A program made the translations under genes and the position numbers. Shown here in pieces: positions 32,969-40,897 of a stretch of DNA of 57,378 bases. The notes under the pieces were generated by a model. That model did no database searches. It was not told the DNA's origin and saw only the letters and a program-made list of their open reading frames with translations. The DNA lies in IMG/VR virus record IMGVR_UViG_3300033153_008467, positions 1 to 57,378 of that record. One strand, given 5' to 3'. Each line of letters starts with the position of its first letter. Position 1 is the first letter of the stretch. The DNA comes from a virus.

Positions 32969-33367
32969 TTATGTTTTGCCGACGTCGCCGCCGGGCGTCG
33001 CCAAAAAGTGTATCGCTCCGATCTCACACGTCTTGATCGCATCCGCAGGTGCCGTCTCGCTGTCGTCTATGACCGCGACCTCAGCGGTGTACGCCCCGAA
33101 CAGCGAACCGGTATCCCCCTGGGCCAACCGCACCGTCACCTGGGCGTACGTCGTTGAGCCGTCCCCCACTTCGTCCACCGTCACCACGGACCCGTTGGCC
33201 GTCGCCGCCACGCTGTCGAGGTCCAGGTCTGGCGCGCCCGTGCCGCGGCCGACCTTGCACCGCACCACGTCCGTCCCGGCCAGCACGAGGTAGCCCCCGC
33301 TGACCGTCTTCAGCGTGACGGTGAAGTCAACCGTCCGTCCAGCTTCCGCGACGACCTCGAATGCCAT
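32969..33367 (-). CDS. small beta-rich structural-region protein
   Basis: A 132-residue protein (VVAEAGRTVDFTVTLKTVSG, YAQVTVRLAQGDTGSLFGAY, TAEVAVIDDSET). The alternating hydrophobic strands suggest an immunoglobulin-like or baseplate/upper-collar domain. No signature motif was seen. Confidence 0.5.
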   Translation of the reverse strand: MAFEVVAEAGRTVDFTVTLKTVSGGYLVLAGTDVVRCKVGRGTGAPDLDLDSVAATANGSVVTVDEVGDGSTTYAQVTVRLAQGDTGSLFGAYTAEVAVIDDSETAPADAIKTCEIGAIHFLATPGGDVGKT

Positions 33368-33376
33368 GTTGAAACC

Positions 33377-33529
33377 CTATCTTGTCATTCTCGGAAGATG
33401 TTTCCACCCTTCGCGATCACGCCATCGGCCAGTGATGCGAAGCGCCTCCATGGCAGTTTGGTACTTCCACATCAAGTAGCGGCCAGCCCAACAGAGCTTT
33501 GTGATTTTGAACGCCTGCCGTTTCTTCAT
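33377..33529 (-). CDS. very small basic protein
   Basis: Fifty residues from MKKRQAFKITKLCWAGRYLM; basic and aromatic. The ATG lies in an ATGA overlap with the repeat-containing gene upstream. Function unknown. Confidence 0.4.
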   Translation of the reverse strand: MKKRQAFKITKLCWAGRYLMWKYQTAMEALRITGRWRDREGWKHLPRMTR

Positions 33530-33753
33530 GACTCCCTCTTGGCCCAAGTCGTGTCGCCCGGGCCCGTCCGCGTTACGGCGACGCTGCCCGGGCCCGCCCG
33601 CGTTACGGCGACGCTGCCCGGGCCCGCCCGCGCCCATTCCGTGTCGCCGGGGAACTTCGGCACAGCGGTCACGCCCGTACCTCGCCACGTGCCGCAGGCG
33701 AACGTCGCGCCTGCGAACGTATGGCTCTCGAATGTATCCTTTGCGCTAGCCAT
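33526..33753 (-). CDS. small protein with Gly-Pro-Gly tandem repeats
   Basis: A 75-residue protein whose second half contains the decapeptide repeat (R)AGPGSVAVT twice in perfect copy plus a degenerate third. The DNA repeat is a perfect 30-bp tandem. The N-terminus is rich in Thr and aromatic residues (DTFESHTFAGATFACGTW). Overlaps the fibre gene and the next small gene. Confidence 0.45.
   Translation of the reverse strand: MASAKDTFESHTFAGATFACGTWRGTGVTAVPKFPGDTEWARAGPGSVAVTRAGPGSVAVTRTGPGDTTWAKRES
33571..33630. repeat. 30-bp perfect tandem repeat (two copies)
   Basis: Two identical 30-bp units, starting CGTTACGGCGACGCTGCC and ending GGGCCCGCCCG, lie in the small Gly-Pro-Gly gene; a partial degenerate copy precedes them at 33554-33570. 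Each unit is 10 codons, so copy-number change keeps the frame. Confidence 0.9.
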
Positions 33754-35375
33754 TAGTTGTACGCGATCCCCGATCGGTTTCCGCTCGCGTCTACCGTAAC
33801 TACCACGGTCTTGACCGACCCTTCGTAGTCCTTGAATGTCTCGATACCCGTCCCCGCCCCGCTGATTACGCCGCTCGTGATCGCCCCGATCCGTCGCAGG
33901 GCCTCGGCCATCGTCACCCCGGCTACCAGCGTGTCGACATTGAGCACGTCAAGGACCTGGGCGTTCACCTGGGCCGGCGTAGCCAGCGTACCGATCTGCG
34001 TGTCGAGGTTCGCCGAGCTAAGACCGACGGCTGTTCGCACACCGGCCGCGTCGAGGAAGCCCGTAGCCGTAGTACAGCTCGTCAACGTTGAGCCCGTACC
34101 TAACGCGGCAACTACTGCCGCCGCATCATGCGTGCTCAGGCCGCTCACGTCTGCTTTGTAATCCGCCGGTGTTGACAGTGCTCGGTTCTCTGCCGTCCAT
34201 ACTGCCGCCGCGTCATGCGTACTAAGACCTGAAACATCCGCCTTGTAGTCAGCGGGTGTTGATAACGCCCTACTACCCGCAGTCCATACGGCTGCTGCGT
34301 CGTGAGTCGAGGGGGCGTAATCGTTAATCGCTTTACGGACGGCCAGGGCAATGATATTCGAGGCATAGACTGTTGACCCCACGTCCGCTGCAAAAGTCGC
34401 GTTGTCGATGGCCGCTGCTGCAATGGCCGCTGCATCAATGGCCCCTGCTGCAAAGGACGATGCCGTAATGCCCCCAGCCAGTACCGTATGAGCGTCTTGG
34501 TAGCACTGCGGGTAAATCTCGTAAACCGTGTCAGCCCCAGGGTTTGTCACCCAATTCGGCTCAATGTCTGCCGTCACGGTGTCGCCAGTGTAGTCGTGGA
34601 TATGGCGGCTCTGGCCCACCCCTGTACCGCCTGTCAACACGATCCGCGTCGCGTTGTACCAATCGTCGTTCGCGTTTTCCCCCGCCTCAAGTTGGATTGT
34701 GCTAGCCGTGCCCCCTTGTGCCGTACCATCTGAGAGCACTACAGCCGCTTCAGCTTGCCGCAACCTTCGCCCTGCACTTGTCGCAATATTGTGCGTTGCC
34801 CCGGTAAGTATCTCATCCCAGATAGCATCGGCCATAGCTAGGGCGTAGGTGCTAGTCTTCAATACGAGGTCGAGGCCAGTAGCAGCTACCTTGCCGCCGG
34901 TACTTCCGAGGAATACCCCGCCCGACGCCCCACCGACTTCGGCGGGCAACGCCGTTCCAGTAAGCCCTCGTGTTTCGCTGTAGTTGTCACAGGCGGATTT
35001 CAGATTGGCAGCAGCAGCAGCATTGCTATTAACTTGGATCGCATCTGCCGGTACTGGGGCTAAGGTAAACGACCCGACAAAGCCCGTCGGGTTCTGCGAG
35101 TCAACTAGCAGGGTGCAAAATACCCCATACGTATTGCCAGCCGCAAAGCCGTTTCCGTCCGTTGCCGCTACCGCGATCTCGTGTGCACCCGCCGGATAGT
35201 TGGCGTGCGTCAACAGCGTTGCCGCACCGCTCAGCGTAGGGATAGCATCCGCAGCAGCTCCGCCAAGCCGAACGTCATAGACCGGCGTAGCCCCATCGTT
35301 GCCGGAGCCGCTCGTGTCGTTCGCACCGAACCAGAAGTAGATCGTGTCTTCTAATGTTGCGTATTGGTGGCTCAT
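33753..35375 (-). CDS. fibre-like virion protein with 29-residue repeats
   Basis: A 540-residue protein. The N-terminal 110 residues (YATLEDTIYFWFGANDTSG ... GTYGVFCTLLVDSQNPTGF) look like a beta-sandwich attachment domain; the middle is Ala-rich helical (AGAIDAAAIAAAAIDNATF). Residues about 355-430 hold two nearly identical 29-residue repeats beginning STHDAAAVWTA and ending DYKADVSGL, plus a partial third. A C-terminal SGVISGAGTGIETFKDYEG beta domain closes it. This composition is common in unassigned marine phage fibre-like proteins. Confidence 0.6.
   Translation of the reverse strand: MSHQYATLEDTIYFWFGANDTSGSGNDGATPVYDVRLGGAAADAIPTLSGAATLLTHANYPAGAHEIAVAATDGNGFAAGNTYGVFCTLLVDSQNPTGFVGSFTLAPVPADAIQVNSNAAAAANLKSACDNYSETRGLTGTALPAEVGGASGGVFLGSTGGKVAATGLDLVLKTSTYALAMADAIWDEILTGATHNIATSAGRRLRQAEAAVVLSDGTAQGGTASTIQLEAGENANDDWYNATRIVLTGGTGVGQSRHIHDYTGDTVTADIEPNWVTNPGADTVYEIYPQCYQDAHTVLAGGITASSFAAGAIDAAAIAAAAIDNATFAADVGSTVYASNIIALAVRKAINDYAPSTHDAAAVWTAGSRALSTPADYKADVSGLSTHDAAAVWTAENRALSTPADYKADVSGLSTHDAAAVVAALGTGSTLTSCTTATGFLDAAGVRTAVGLSSANLDTQIGTLATPAQVNAQVLDVLNVDTLVAGVTMAEALRRIGAITSGVISGAGTGIETFKDYEGSVKTVVVTVDASGNRSGIAYN
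34137..34310. repeat. 87-bp coding repeats in the fibre-like gene
   Basis: Two 87-bp units encode 29-residue repeats that differ at two residues (AGSRAL versus AENRAL); a third, partial unit follows at about 34100-34136. Several third codon positions differ between the units, so the duplication is not recent. Confidence 0.75.
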
Positions 35376-36208
35376 GCGATCAGGGCTCCGTCAAACAGGT
35401 CGGCGCCAAGATTGGCTTTTTGGATCTGGTTCATAATCGCACCTACAGGAGGGGCTACCGCGGCCGGGAGCACCAACGGGCGCGGACGGAACATCGCGTA
35501 GGGGTCGGCATAGAGTTGTTGGATTTCTTCCGGCATAACGGCGCGGCCCCAGATGCCCGTGTTGATGAGTCTGCCATCCATCGAATCGACGGCAGCGCCG
35601 CTCGCACCATAGTTTCCCAACCGCCAAATCGTAAAAGGGCCAGCGAGGGCGGTAGGAACACCAAGCTGGACGGCATCACGATACAGAGTATACTTTGCCC
35701 CATCATGCTGGATAAAGTAATGGTGTAGTCCAGTCACAGCGAAAGCGAAGGTCTGGGTGCTTGTACCATTGGCGTCATTATACAGGTAATAGTAAGGCGA
35801 AGCAGAGCCGATCAGGATTCGCGTGTATTTTCCCGCTGTGAAATCGTAACCGAAGAGGCCACCCCAACTCACGTACAGCGAGTCGATGTCTGCCCAACAT
35901 GAGAAAGCCCAAGGTTGTGTCCCCAGGGCAATGGGTGTTTCCAGTTCGATGTAATCGCCACTACCCTCTCCGGCGTGCTTAACACCCCACCCCATCTCCG
36001 TCAAACCCCACGCTGTTGCTGGGGGTATATTGGTGAGCGTGCCGTGGTTCTTCTTGCCTGGACTCCAATCGTGCAACGTCAAACCAGTTGGACCGAGCGA
36101 GGGCGACCACAAGCCGACACAATCTTTCCACAACCCTGGATTCGCAGACTCCGCCGCACAGGTAGCGAAACCTTCCTTGTAGGTCGGGACTACAATGTTT
36201 CGGCTCAT
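35372..36208 (-). CDS. LamG/concanavalin-like virion protein
   Basis: A 278-residue protein. GLWSPSLGPTGLTLHDWSPG, WGVKHAGEGSGDYIELETP, PWAFSCWADIDSLYVSWGG and HHYFIQHDGAKYTLYRDAV trace the strands of a LamG jelly-roll, ending in WGRAVMPEEIQQLYADPYA and FRPRP, a tail seen in many phage LamG proteins. Probably a carbohydrate-binding virion surface protein. ATGA overlap with both neighbours. Confidence 0.78.
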   Translation of the reverse strand: MSRNIVVPTYKEGFATCAAESANPGLWKDCVGLWSPSLGPTGLTLHDWSPGKKNHGTLTNIPPATAWGLTEMGWGVKHAGEGSGDYIELETPIALGTQPWAFSCWADIDSLYVSWGGLFGYDFTAGKYTRILIGSASPYYYLYNDANGTSTQTFAFAVTGLHHYFIQHDGAKYTLYRDAVQLGVPTALAGPFTIWRLGNYGASGAAVDSMDGRLINTGIWGRAVMPEEIQQLYADPYAMFRPRPLVLPAAVAPPVGAIMNQIQKANLGADLFDGALIA

Positions 36209-36786
36209 GCCGCTGCCTGGATGTCGGGGATAACCGGGGTGACCGTGATGTGGGTCTCGTCCATTGCCACGGCTGTGTCTCGGAATTTACTGCTTGTGTT
36301 GTTCACGACGACCAGTACGCCGTAGCGATTCGGCACGTAGAACTTCCTGATCGCTGTATCAATATTCACCACTTGATTGAGCACCGTCATCGCACCGAGG
36401 TACATCAACTGCGGAAGCCCTGCTACAGCATACACTCCATCCGCCCCTGCGATGTTGCCGGGGTTGCCCGTTGCTGGCGTCACACTTGGTGACGGGGCCC
36501 AGTAGAAGTCGACCGTGCCCCCGGCATCTGGAGCAGCCTCCCATTCGATGCAAGCACCAAGCATCCATTGCTGTGGCCACGCAGCACCGAGGTCAGCAGT
36601 CTTGGTTGATTGCCTGGCAGCCGCCGCGGCAACGCCGGTTAGGTCGAGCTGTACCTTTGTGCCCGTACCAATCCGAATATCATTGGCTGCGGTCGTCGGA
36701 GGCCCCGCTCCAGCATTGGGAAAGTCCGTCGCATCAGCGAACAGAAGCCCAGTCGCGTGTACTTGGAGCACTTGTTGCGTTGCCAT
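36205..36786 (-). CDS. virion-associated beta-rich protein
   Basis: A 193-residue protein (VLQVHATGLLFADATDFPNA ... ACIEWEAAPDAGGTVDFYW ... KFYVPNRYGVLVVVNNTSS). The order of strands resembles phage decoration or fibre-shaft proteins. It is cotranslated with the LamG protein and probably works with it. Not further identified. Confidence 0.5.
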   Translation of the reverse strand: MATQQVLQVHATGLLFADATDFPNAGAGPPTTAANDIRIGTGTKVQLDLTGVAAAAARQSTKTADLGAAWPQQWMLGACIEWEAAPDAGGTVDFYWAPSPSVTPATGNPGNIAGADGVYAVAGLPQLMYLGAMTVLNQVVNIDTAIRKFYVPNRYGVLVVVNNTSSKFRDTAVAMDETHITVTPVIPDIQAAA

Positions 36787-37181
36787 TACATCCTCACTTG
36801 CTCAATGTGCCCGGGATACACGAAGGCCAACCCAAGCTCTTCGCACCGATCAACCGTCTTCGTTTGCAACGCCACCAGGTTCGCTCGGGTAACGGTTCCC
36901 GCAACCCAAATGGCTGCAATCTGAGCCCGGATGTTCTCGTTGGAAACATCCACGTCACCAGCTACCAGAATTGCAATCCATGCGTCGCGTGCTACGGCAG
37001 AAAGAGCCACGTACTCTGTGCCGACGACGGCAGCTTGCAGTTTGCCGGCACTGATGGTCTCAACGTCTACTGCCCGATTCACGAGGTGCATATCGGCCGC
37101 CACTTCAGTAGCAGTCATGTCCGCGTACCCACGCCCAAGTGGGTCGAGCAGCACTTCGGGCCCGAGGATTGCGTTGTTCAT
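36786..37181 (-). CDS. hypothetical virion-region protein
   Basis: A 131-residue mixed protein (LGPEVLLDPLGRGYADMTAT, NIRAQIAAIWVAGTVTRANL). The D-P-L-G-R-G-Y-x-x-M segment near the start is like phage proteins that follow LamG genes, but I cannot name the family. Overlaps the next gene by 1 nt. Confidence 0.5.
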   Translation of the reverse strand: MNNAILGPEVLLDPLGRGYADMTATEVAADMHLVNRAVDVETISAGKLQAAVVGTEYVALSAVARDAWIAILVAGDVDVSNENIRAQIAAIWVAGTVTRANLVALQTKTVDRCEELGLAFVYPGHIEQVRM

Positions 37182-37230
37182 TCACCCACCGCCTTTCTGT
37201 TCGTTCACCACTCCATCGGCTCGCCGCCGC

Positions 37231-37359
37231 CTACTTCGTCGCGTACCCCCGCCCGCTGCCACCGCACTTCGGGCACGGCACCTTGCGACCTTTCAGCTTC
37301 TTGCTTGGCACTACGCGACGACCGCCGCAGAGCCGGCACACCTGGTCCTTGCTTCGCAT
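37231..37359 (-). CDS. DnaJ-type zinc-finger microprotein
   Basis: Forty-two residues: MRSKDQVCRLCGGRRVVPS then VPCPKCGGSGRGYATK. Two C-x-x-C-G-G motifs make a half DnaJ zinc finger. It starts within the 3' end of the glycosyltransferase gene. Two other genes in the window use the same C-x-x-C-G-G-(S/T)-G motif. Confidence 0.6.
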   Translation of the reverse strand: MRSKDQVCRLCGGRRVVPSKKLKGRKVPCPKCGGSGRGYATK

Positions 37360-38294
37360 ATCCGGTTCTCCAGTTGGCTGACGCGGTCCTCGTAAGAATG
37401 GTGCCGAAGCACCCATTGCCGGGCCCTATCTCCGATAATACGCCGCGTATTGACACTGTGCGCGTAATCCGTGACCAGTCGAAATAGATCCCCGTGTGTC
37501 TTGTAGGCCGCGTACTTCGTCTGGCCGTCCTGTCCTGGTAGCCCCGGCGACCACCGCCTGACATGGCACGCACCCATGCCAAGCACGAGCCAGAACTTGT
37601 CGCTCCAGTAGCCCGGTAAATCGGATCGCACCCCGCAGTCCACCACGACCGCAGCATCGCTCACCAGCCCCGGCAGCTTCTCCGGCGGAACGAACGGCAC
37701 GTACTCGACGCCTTTGAGGCCACCGTAGTTGCCCTCCTGGACCGCCCATCCGACGCGGAGACCGGCGCCCACCATGGCCGCCACGTCCTCCCGCCGCTGC
37801 CTCCAGCGAGTCGTGCCGAGCACCAGGGCGTCCCATCGGGGATGCTCCCGGTGCTCGCACTCGCCGATCCAGTGCGGGCACGCCTGGTCGAACCACTCCG
37901 CGTTGACGCCCAGCTCGCGGTACTCGGCCAGTAGCGACCGCTCCTTGACCAGGGCCAGGTCGCACGACCGCAGTCCCCGCATGAGCGGCGTCTCGGCCAT
38001 CTTCTGGCCGTCCCACTGGAACAAGAGCGGCTGCTCGGCCAGCGGCTTCGGCGCGAACGCCACTAGGTCGAACATCCACCCGACCCGGAAGCATCCGCTC
38101 CGCTGCCGCGGGCCGACGTGGTTCTGAAGCCACTTCGGCTCCCAGATCGACACGTCGGCCCACCGCTCGGCCTTGGCCACGTCGTCCGAGAACGCCGCGC
38201 ACCGCACCTCGTGGCCCGTCCGCTCCAGGGCGGCTGCCACCCAGGTGTACTTGCCCCATCGCTGGTGATGCGCGGAGATGACGGCGAGCTTCAT
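37311..38294 (-). CDS. GT-B glycosyltransferase inside the structural operon
   Basis: Start at MKLAVISAHHQRWGKYTWVA (ATGA overlap), 327 residues. The N-domain runs LERTGHEVRCAAFSDDV and the donor domain LVSDAAVVVDCGVRSDLPG, YWSDKFWLVLGMGACHV, with C-terminal HHSYEDRVSQLENRI typical of GT1_2. It is separated from the glycan loci by more than 16 kb and sits directly downstream of the capsid-region genes, so it may glycosylate a virion protein. Confidence 0.65.
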   Translation of the reverse strand: MKLAVISAHHQRWGKYTWVAAALERTGHEVRCAAFSDDVAKAERWADVSIWEPKWLQNHVGPRQRSGCFRVGWMFDLVAFAPKPLAEQPLLFQWDGQKMAETPLMRGLRSCDLALVKERSLLAEYRELGVNAEWFDQACPHWIGECEHREHPRWDALVLGTTRWRQRREDVAAMVGAGLRVGWAVQEGNYGGLKGVEYVPFVPPEKLPGLVSDAAVVVDCGVRSDLPGYWSDKFWLVLGMGACHVRRWSPGLPGQDGQTKYAAYKTHGDLFRLVTDYAHSVNTRRIIGDRARQWVLRHHSYEDRVSQLENRICEARTRCAGSAAVVA

Positions 38295-39013
38295 GCGTCG
38301 GCCTCCTCCATCTCTTCGATGCCGCGGCGCTTGCGGTACTCGGGCCATAGGCCCATGTTGAACCACTTCATCTCCTCGGCGGTCCGCGGCAGCGACCGGC
38401 TCCCGCCCACTCCGCCCATCGCGACCACCCGCTGCGACCACTCGGGGATGACCTTCGCCACGTCCTCGTCGGACAGCGTTAGTTGCCCCGTGTCCTTGTC
38501 TATCGCAAGCAGCGACTTCCAGTCCTGCACAACGCGGGCGAAAGATATCTCGTAGTCCTCCTCCATCTCGTCGACCGGGCGGATCGTGTGCGACCGCACG
38601 GCGCGCCGCATGTGCTCCAGCCACGTCGCCACTTGGACGTTCGTCAGCTTCAGCTCCTTCTCCCGGATCGGCCGAACTTCGTTAACGAATACGTCGCGGA
38701 CCGGTGAGCTTTTGATGAGGCCGTCAATCTTGTCGAGTATCGGCCGGTTCTCCTCCCAGGCGAGCGGGTCGATCAGCCGGCCCATCTGCATGCCAATGTT
38801 CAGGATCACGTGCTGCCCCGGCACCTTCGGCATGTGGGAGGCGATCTTGCCGAGGTGCCCCCTGGCCCCGGGCGTCAGCTTCGTCAGGTCGTGCCGGCTC
38901 CGCAGACGCCGCTGTGGTCCGAAGTCGTTCTCGCACGGCGGGAACCCGAACCGCTCCCCCTTGGGGCAGTCGATCTCGATCACGAGGTCGTCTGCTTTGA
39001 AGTGCTTCGCCAT
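38291..39013 (-). CDS. hypothetical phage protein
   Basis: A 240-residue protein with a good ribosome site (GGGAAGGAA). It begins MAKHFKADDLVIEIDCPKGE and contains LEHMRRAVRSHTIRPVDEME and DWKSLLAIDKDTGQLTLSDE. The C-terminus is acidic (RRGIEEMEEADA). It follows the capsid terminator and is cotranslated with the glycosyltransferase. Function unknown. Confidence 0.6.
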   Translation of the reverse strand: MAKHFKADDLVIEIDCPKGERFGFPPCENDFGPQRRLRSRHDLTKLTPGARGHLGKIASHMPKVPGQHVILNIGMQMGRLIDPLAWEENRPILDKIDGLIKSSPVRDVFVNEVRPIREKELKLTNVQVATWLEHMRRAVRSHTIRPVDEMEEDYEISFARVVQDWKSLLAIDKDTGQLTLSDEDVAKVIPEWSQRVVAMGGVGGSRSLPRTAEEMKWFNMGLWPEYRKRRGIEEMEEADA

Positions 39014-39046
39014 AGTACGTTCCTTCCCTCGTTGTTGAACCCGGAA

Positions 39047-39091
39047 CCAAAAAAACAGCCCGACGCCCGACTACACCGTCAGGCATCGGGC
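39047..39091 (-). terminator. Rho-independent terminator downstream of the capsid gene
   Basis: On the - strand GCCCGA and TCGGGC bracket a short loop and are followed by TGTTTTTTT. A second, U-less hairpin (11-bp arms, 39150-39176) stands between it and the capsid stop. Together they would cut transcription after the highly expressed capsid gene. Confidence 0.75.
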
Positions 39092-39195
39092 CCGCCGAGG
39101 GAAGGCGGTTCCGGAAAACACCCTCCCCGTCCTCTCGTGTTGAAGCCCGGCCCGCGAGGCATTGAGCCCCGCGGGCTACCAGGCTGAGATTTCGG

Positions 39196-40869
39196 TCATA
39201 CCGCCAACGACTGGTCGAGGTCGGTGATCTTCATGCACGCTCCGGCCAGCGTCAGTTGTCCGCCGAACCGGGCCCGCAAGAGCAGCATCTTCTCGTTCTT
39301 CCGGAAGAGGGTGTAGCCCTCCGCCGTCTCGCGGAACTGGCTGCCGAGCCGGCGGATGAGCTGGTACTCGTTGAGGGCGCAGTACGCGGCCGAACCCTCG
39401 GAGACGTGCTCCTCGATCGCCACGTTATGATCCATCAGCGTGTAGTTCTCGTGATCCATGCCCGGCTTGAGCACGCGGCGGGCGTCCGAGGTGCCCACGG
39501 GCACCTGGCACATCCGCTTGTACATCAAGTCGGACGTCACGAACCGGGAGTTCCGCCCCGCCTTCTGGCGGCGGGCCTTCGTCAAACCGAAGATCAGCTC
39601 CTCGATGTCGTTGACGGTGATCGCCCCGGACGTCCCATTGCTGGAGCCCATGGTGTTCGTCCCCGACTTCGTGAAGATGCCCTCGGGCTCGGTCGTCCCG
39701 TCGCCGTTGGCGATCTGGTTGTCGAGCCACTCCCGCAGCCGCTCGCCCATCCGCATCGGCAGTTCGCGTCCGAAATTGATCGGCGTGTCGCTGAGCCAGT
39801 CCATGCCCAACTGGAGGCCAACCGAGCACGTGAAGATCGTCGTGTCGAGGTTGCCGATCAGGCCCGTGCAGTCGAACAGCGAGATGTTCGAGCCCTCCGC
39901 CGTGTTCGACGTGACCGAGATGGCCCCCGCCAGATAGGCCCCGTCGACGACGGCCCCGGCCGGCAGGTCCATGATCGACACGTACGGCACTAGCTCGCCG
40001 TTGAGGATCGGGTCCATGAAGAGCTGGTCGTCGAACGCCCGCGGCACGGCATACGACCCGCCGCTGGTCGTGTCGCTTAGAAGCGACACCTTGACGCCCC
40101 CGGGCATGCTGTCCAACCGCTGAGCCCCTTTCCAGGAGGGCACCAGCGGGGTCGGCTCGCCGCACACCCACTCCGCCTTGTCGAGGCAGTGCTGGACGAG
40201 CTGCCGCTCGTGGTCCGTCAGGTGCGGCGTGTCGGTCAGCTTCCCGCCCCCGAGGATGTTCCACTTCGCCCACGCCCCGCACATCGCCGCGTCCGCGTCG
40301 GAGATGTCGTAGAGCTGCCGGCAGTGGTTCTGGGCCACTCGCGCGTCCTTCGCCCCGTACATCACCGGCTGGCCAGCCAGCGGGTGGGGCCTGTCTCGGC
40401 CACCTGTGACAAGGCGGTCGGGGAACTTGGCGGCCTGCTTCGTGGACGAGTATCCATACGCCTCGATCGGCGACTTCATCCGGCCGGGGCCGCTCGGGGC
40501 CGCCCTGGCCGACGCCATGATCAGCTTGTCCGCGTCCGTCGGCTCCTCGGGCGGGCCGTCATCGACGGCCGTCGTCTCGGGCGCGGCCTCCAGCTTCTCC
40601 ATCCGGTCGGCCAGCTTGCCCAGCGTCTCGTTGACCGGGCCCATCGCCTGCCCGACGGCCTTGCCGATCAGGTCGGCCGCGGCCTTCATGTCGGCGTCGG
40701 GTTCGGCCGGCTTCTCGACCGGCTCGCCCTGGCTCATCTTCTGGATCTGGCCCCACGTCAGGTCGCCCTTGGTGTGTGCCTCGACGACGGCGGCCTCGAA
40801 CTGTGCGTCGTCCGCGTCCGCCGGCACGCCGAGGTGCTCGTTGGCGTAAGCCTTGAGCGTCTCGTTCAT
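39196..40869 (-). CDS. HK97-fold major capsid protein
   Basis: A 557-residue protein with a strong ribosome site (AGGGGAT). The first about 110 residues are acidic and helical (MNETLKAYANEHLGVPADAD ... LGKLADRMEKLEAAPETTAV), like the delta/scaffold domain removed by the prohead protease. The rest carries the HK97 fold: SGGSYAVPRAFDDQLF, REWLDNQIANGDGTTEPEGI and KNEKMLLLRARFGGQLTL at the C-terminus. It stands next to the protease gene, as usual. Confidence 0.9.
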   Translation of the reverse strand: MNETLKAYANEHLGVPADADDAQFEAAVVEAHTKGDLTWGQIQKMSQGEPVEKPAEPDADMKAAADLIGKAVGQAMGPVNETLGKLADRMEKLEAAPETTAVDDGPPEEPTDADKLIMASARAAPSGPGRMKSPIEAYGYSSTKQAAKFPDRLVTGGRDRPHPLAGQPVMYGAKDARVAQNHCRQLYDISDADAAMCGAWAKWNILGGGKLTDTPHLTDHERQLVQHCLDKAEWVCGEPTPLVPSWKGAQRLDSMPGGVKVSLLSDTTSGGSYAVPRAFDDQLFMDPILNGELVPYVSIMDLPAGAVVDGAYLAGAISVTSNTAEGSNISLFDCTGLIGNLDTTIFTCSVGLQLGMDWLSDTPINFGRELPMRMGERLREWLDNQIANGDGTTEPEGIFTKSGTNTMGSSNGTSGAITVNDIEELIFGLTKARRQKAGRNSRFVTSDLMYKRMCQVPVGTSDARRVLKPGMDHENYTLMDHNVAIEEHVSEGSAAYCALNEYQLIRRLGSQFRETAEGYTLFRKNEKMLLLRARFGGQLTLAGACMKITDLDQSLAV

Positions 40870-40897
40870 CGTGATCCCCTTTCATTTGGGGTGAAAG

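Noticed and set aside
34137-34310. Attachment site or insertion duplication
   Set aside because: The repeats are in frame inside a coding region and encode a protein repeat, so an att or target-site explanation is unnecessary.
39256-39993. Long + strand frame opposite the capsid gene
   Set aside because: Antisense shadow; His/Arg-rich translation without domain, in a strongly conserved capsid region.
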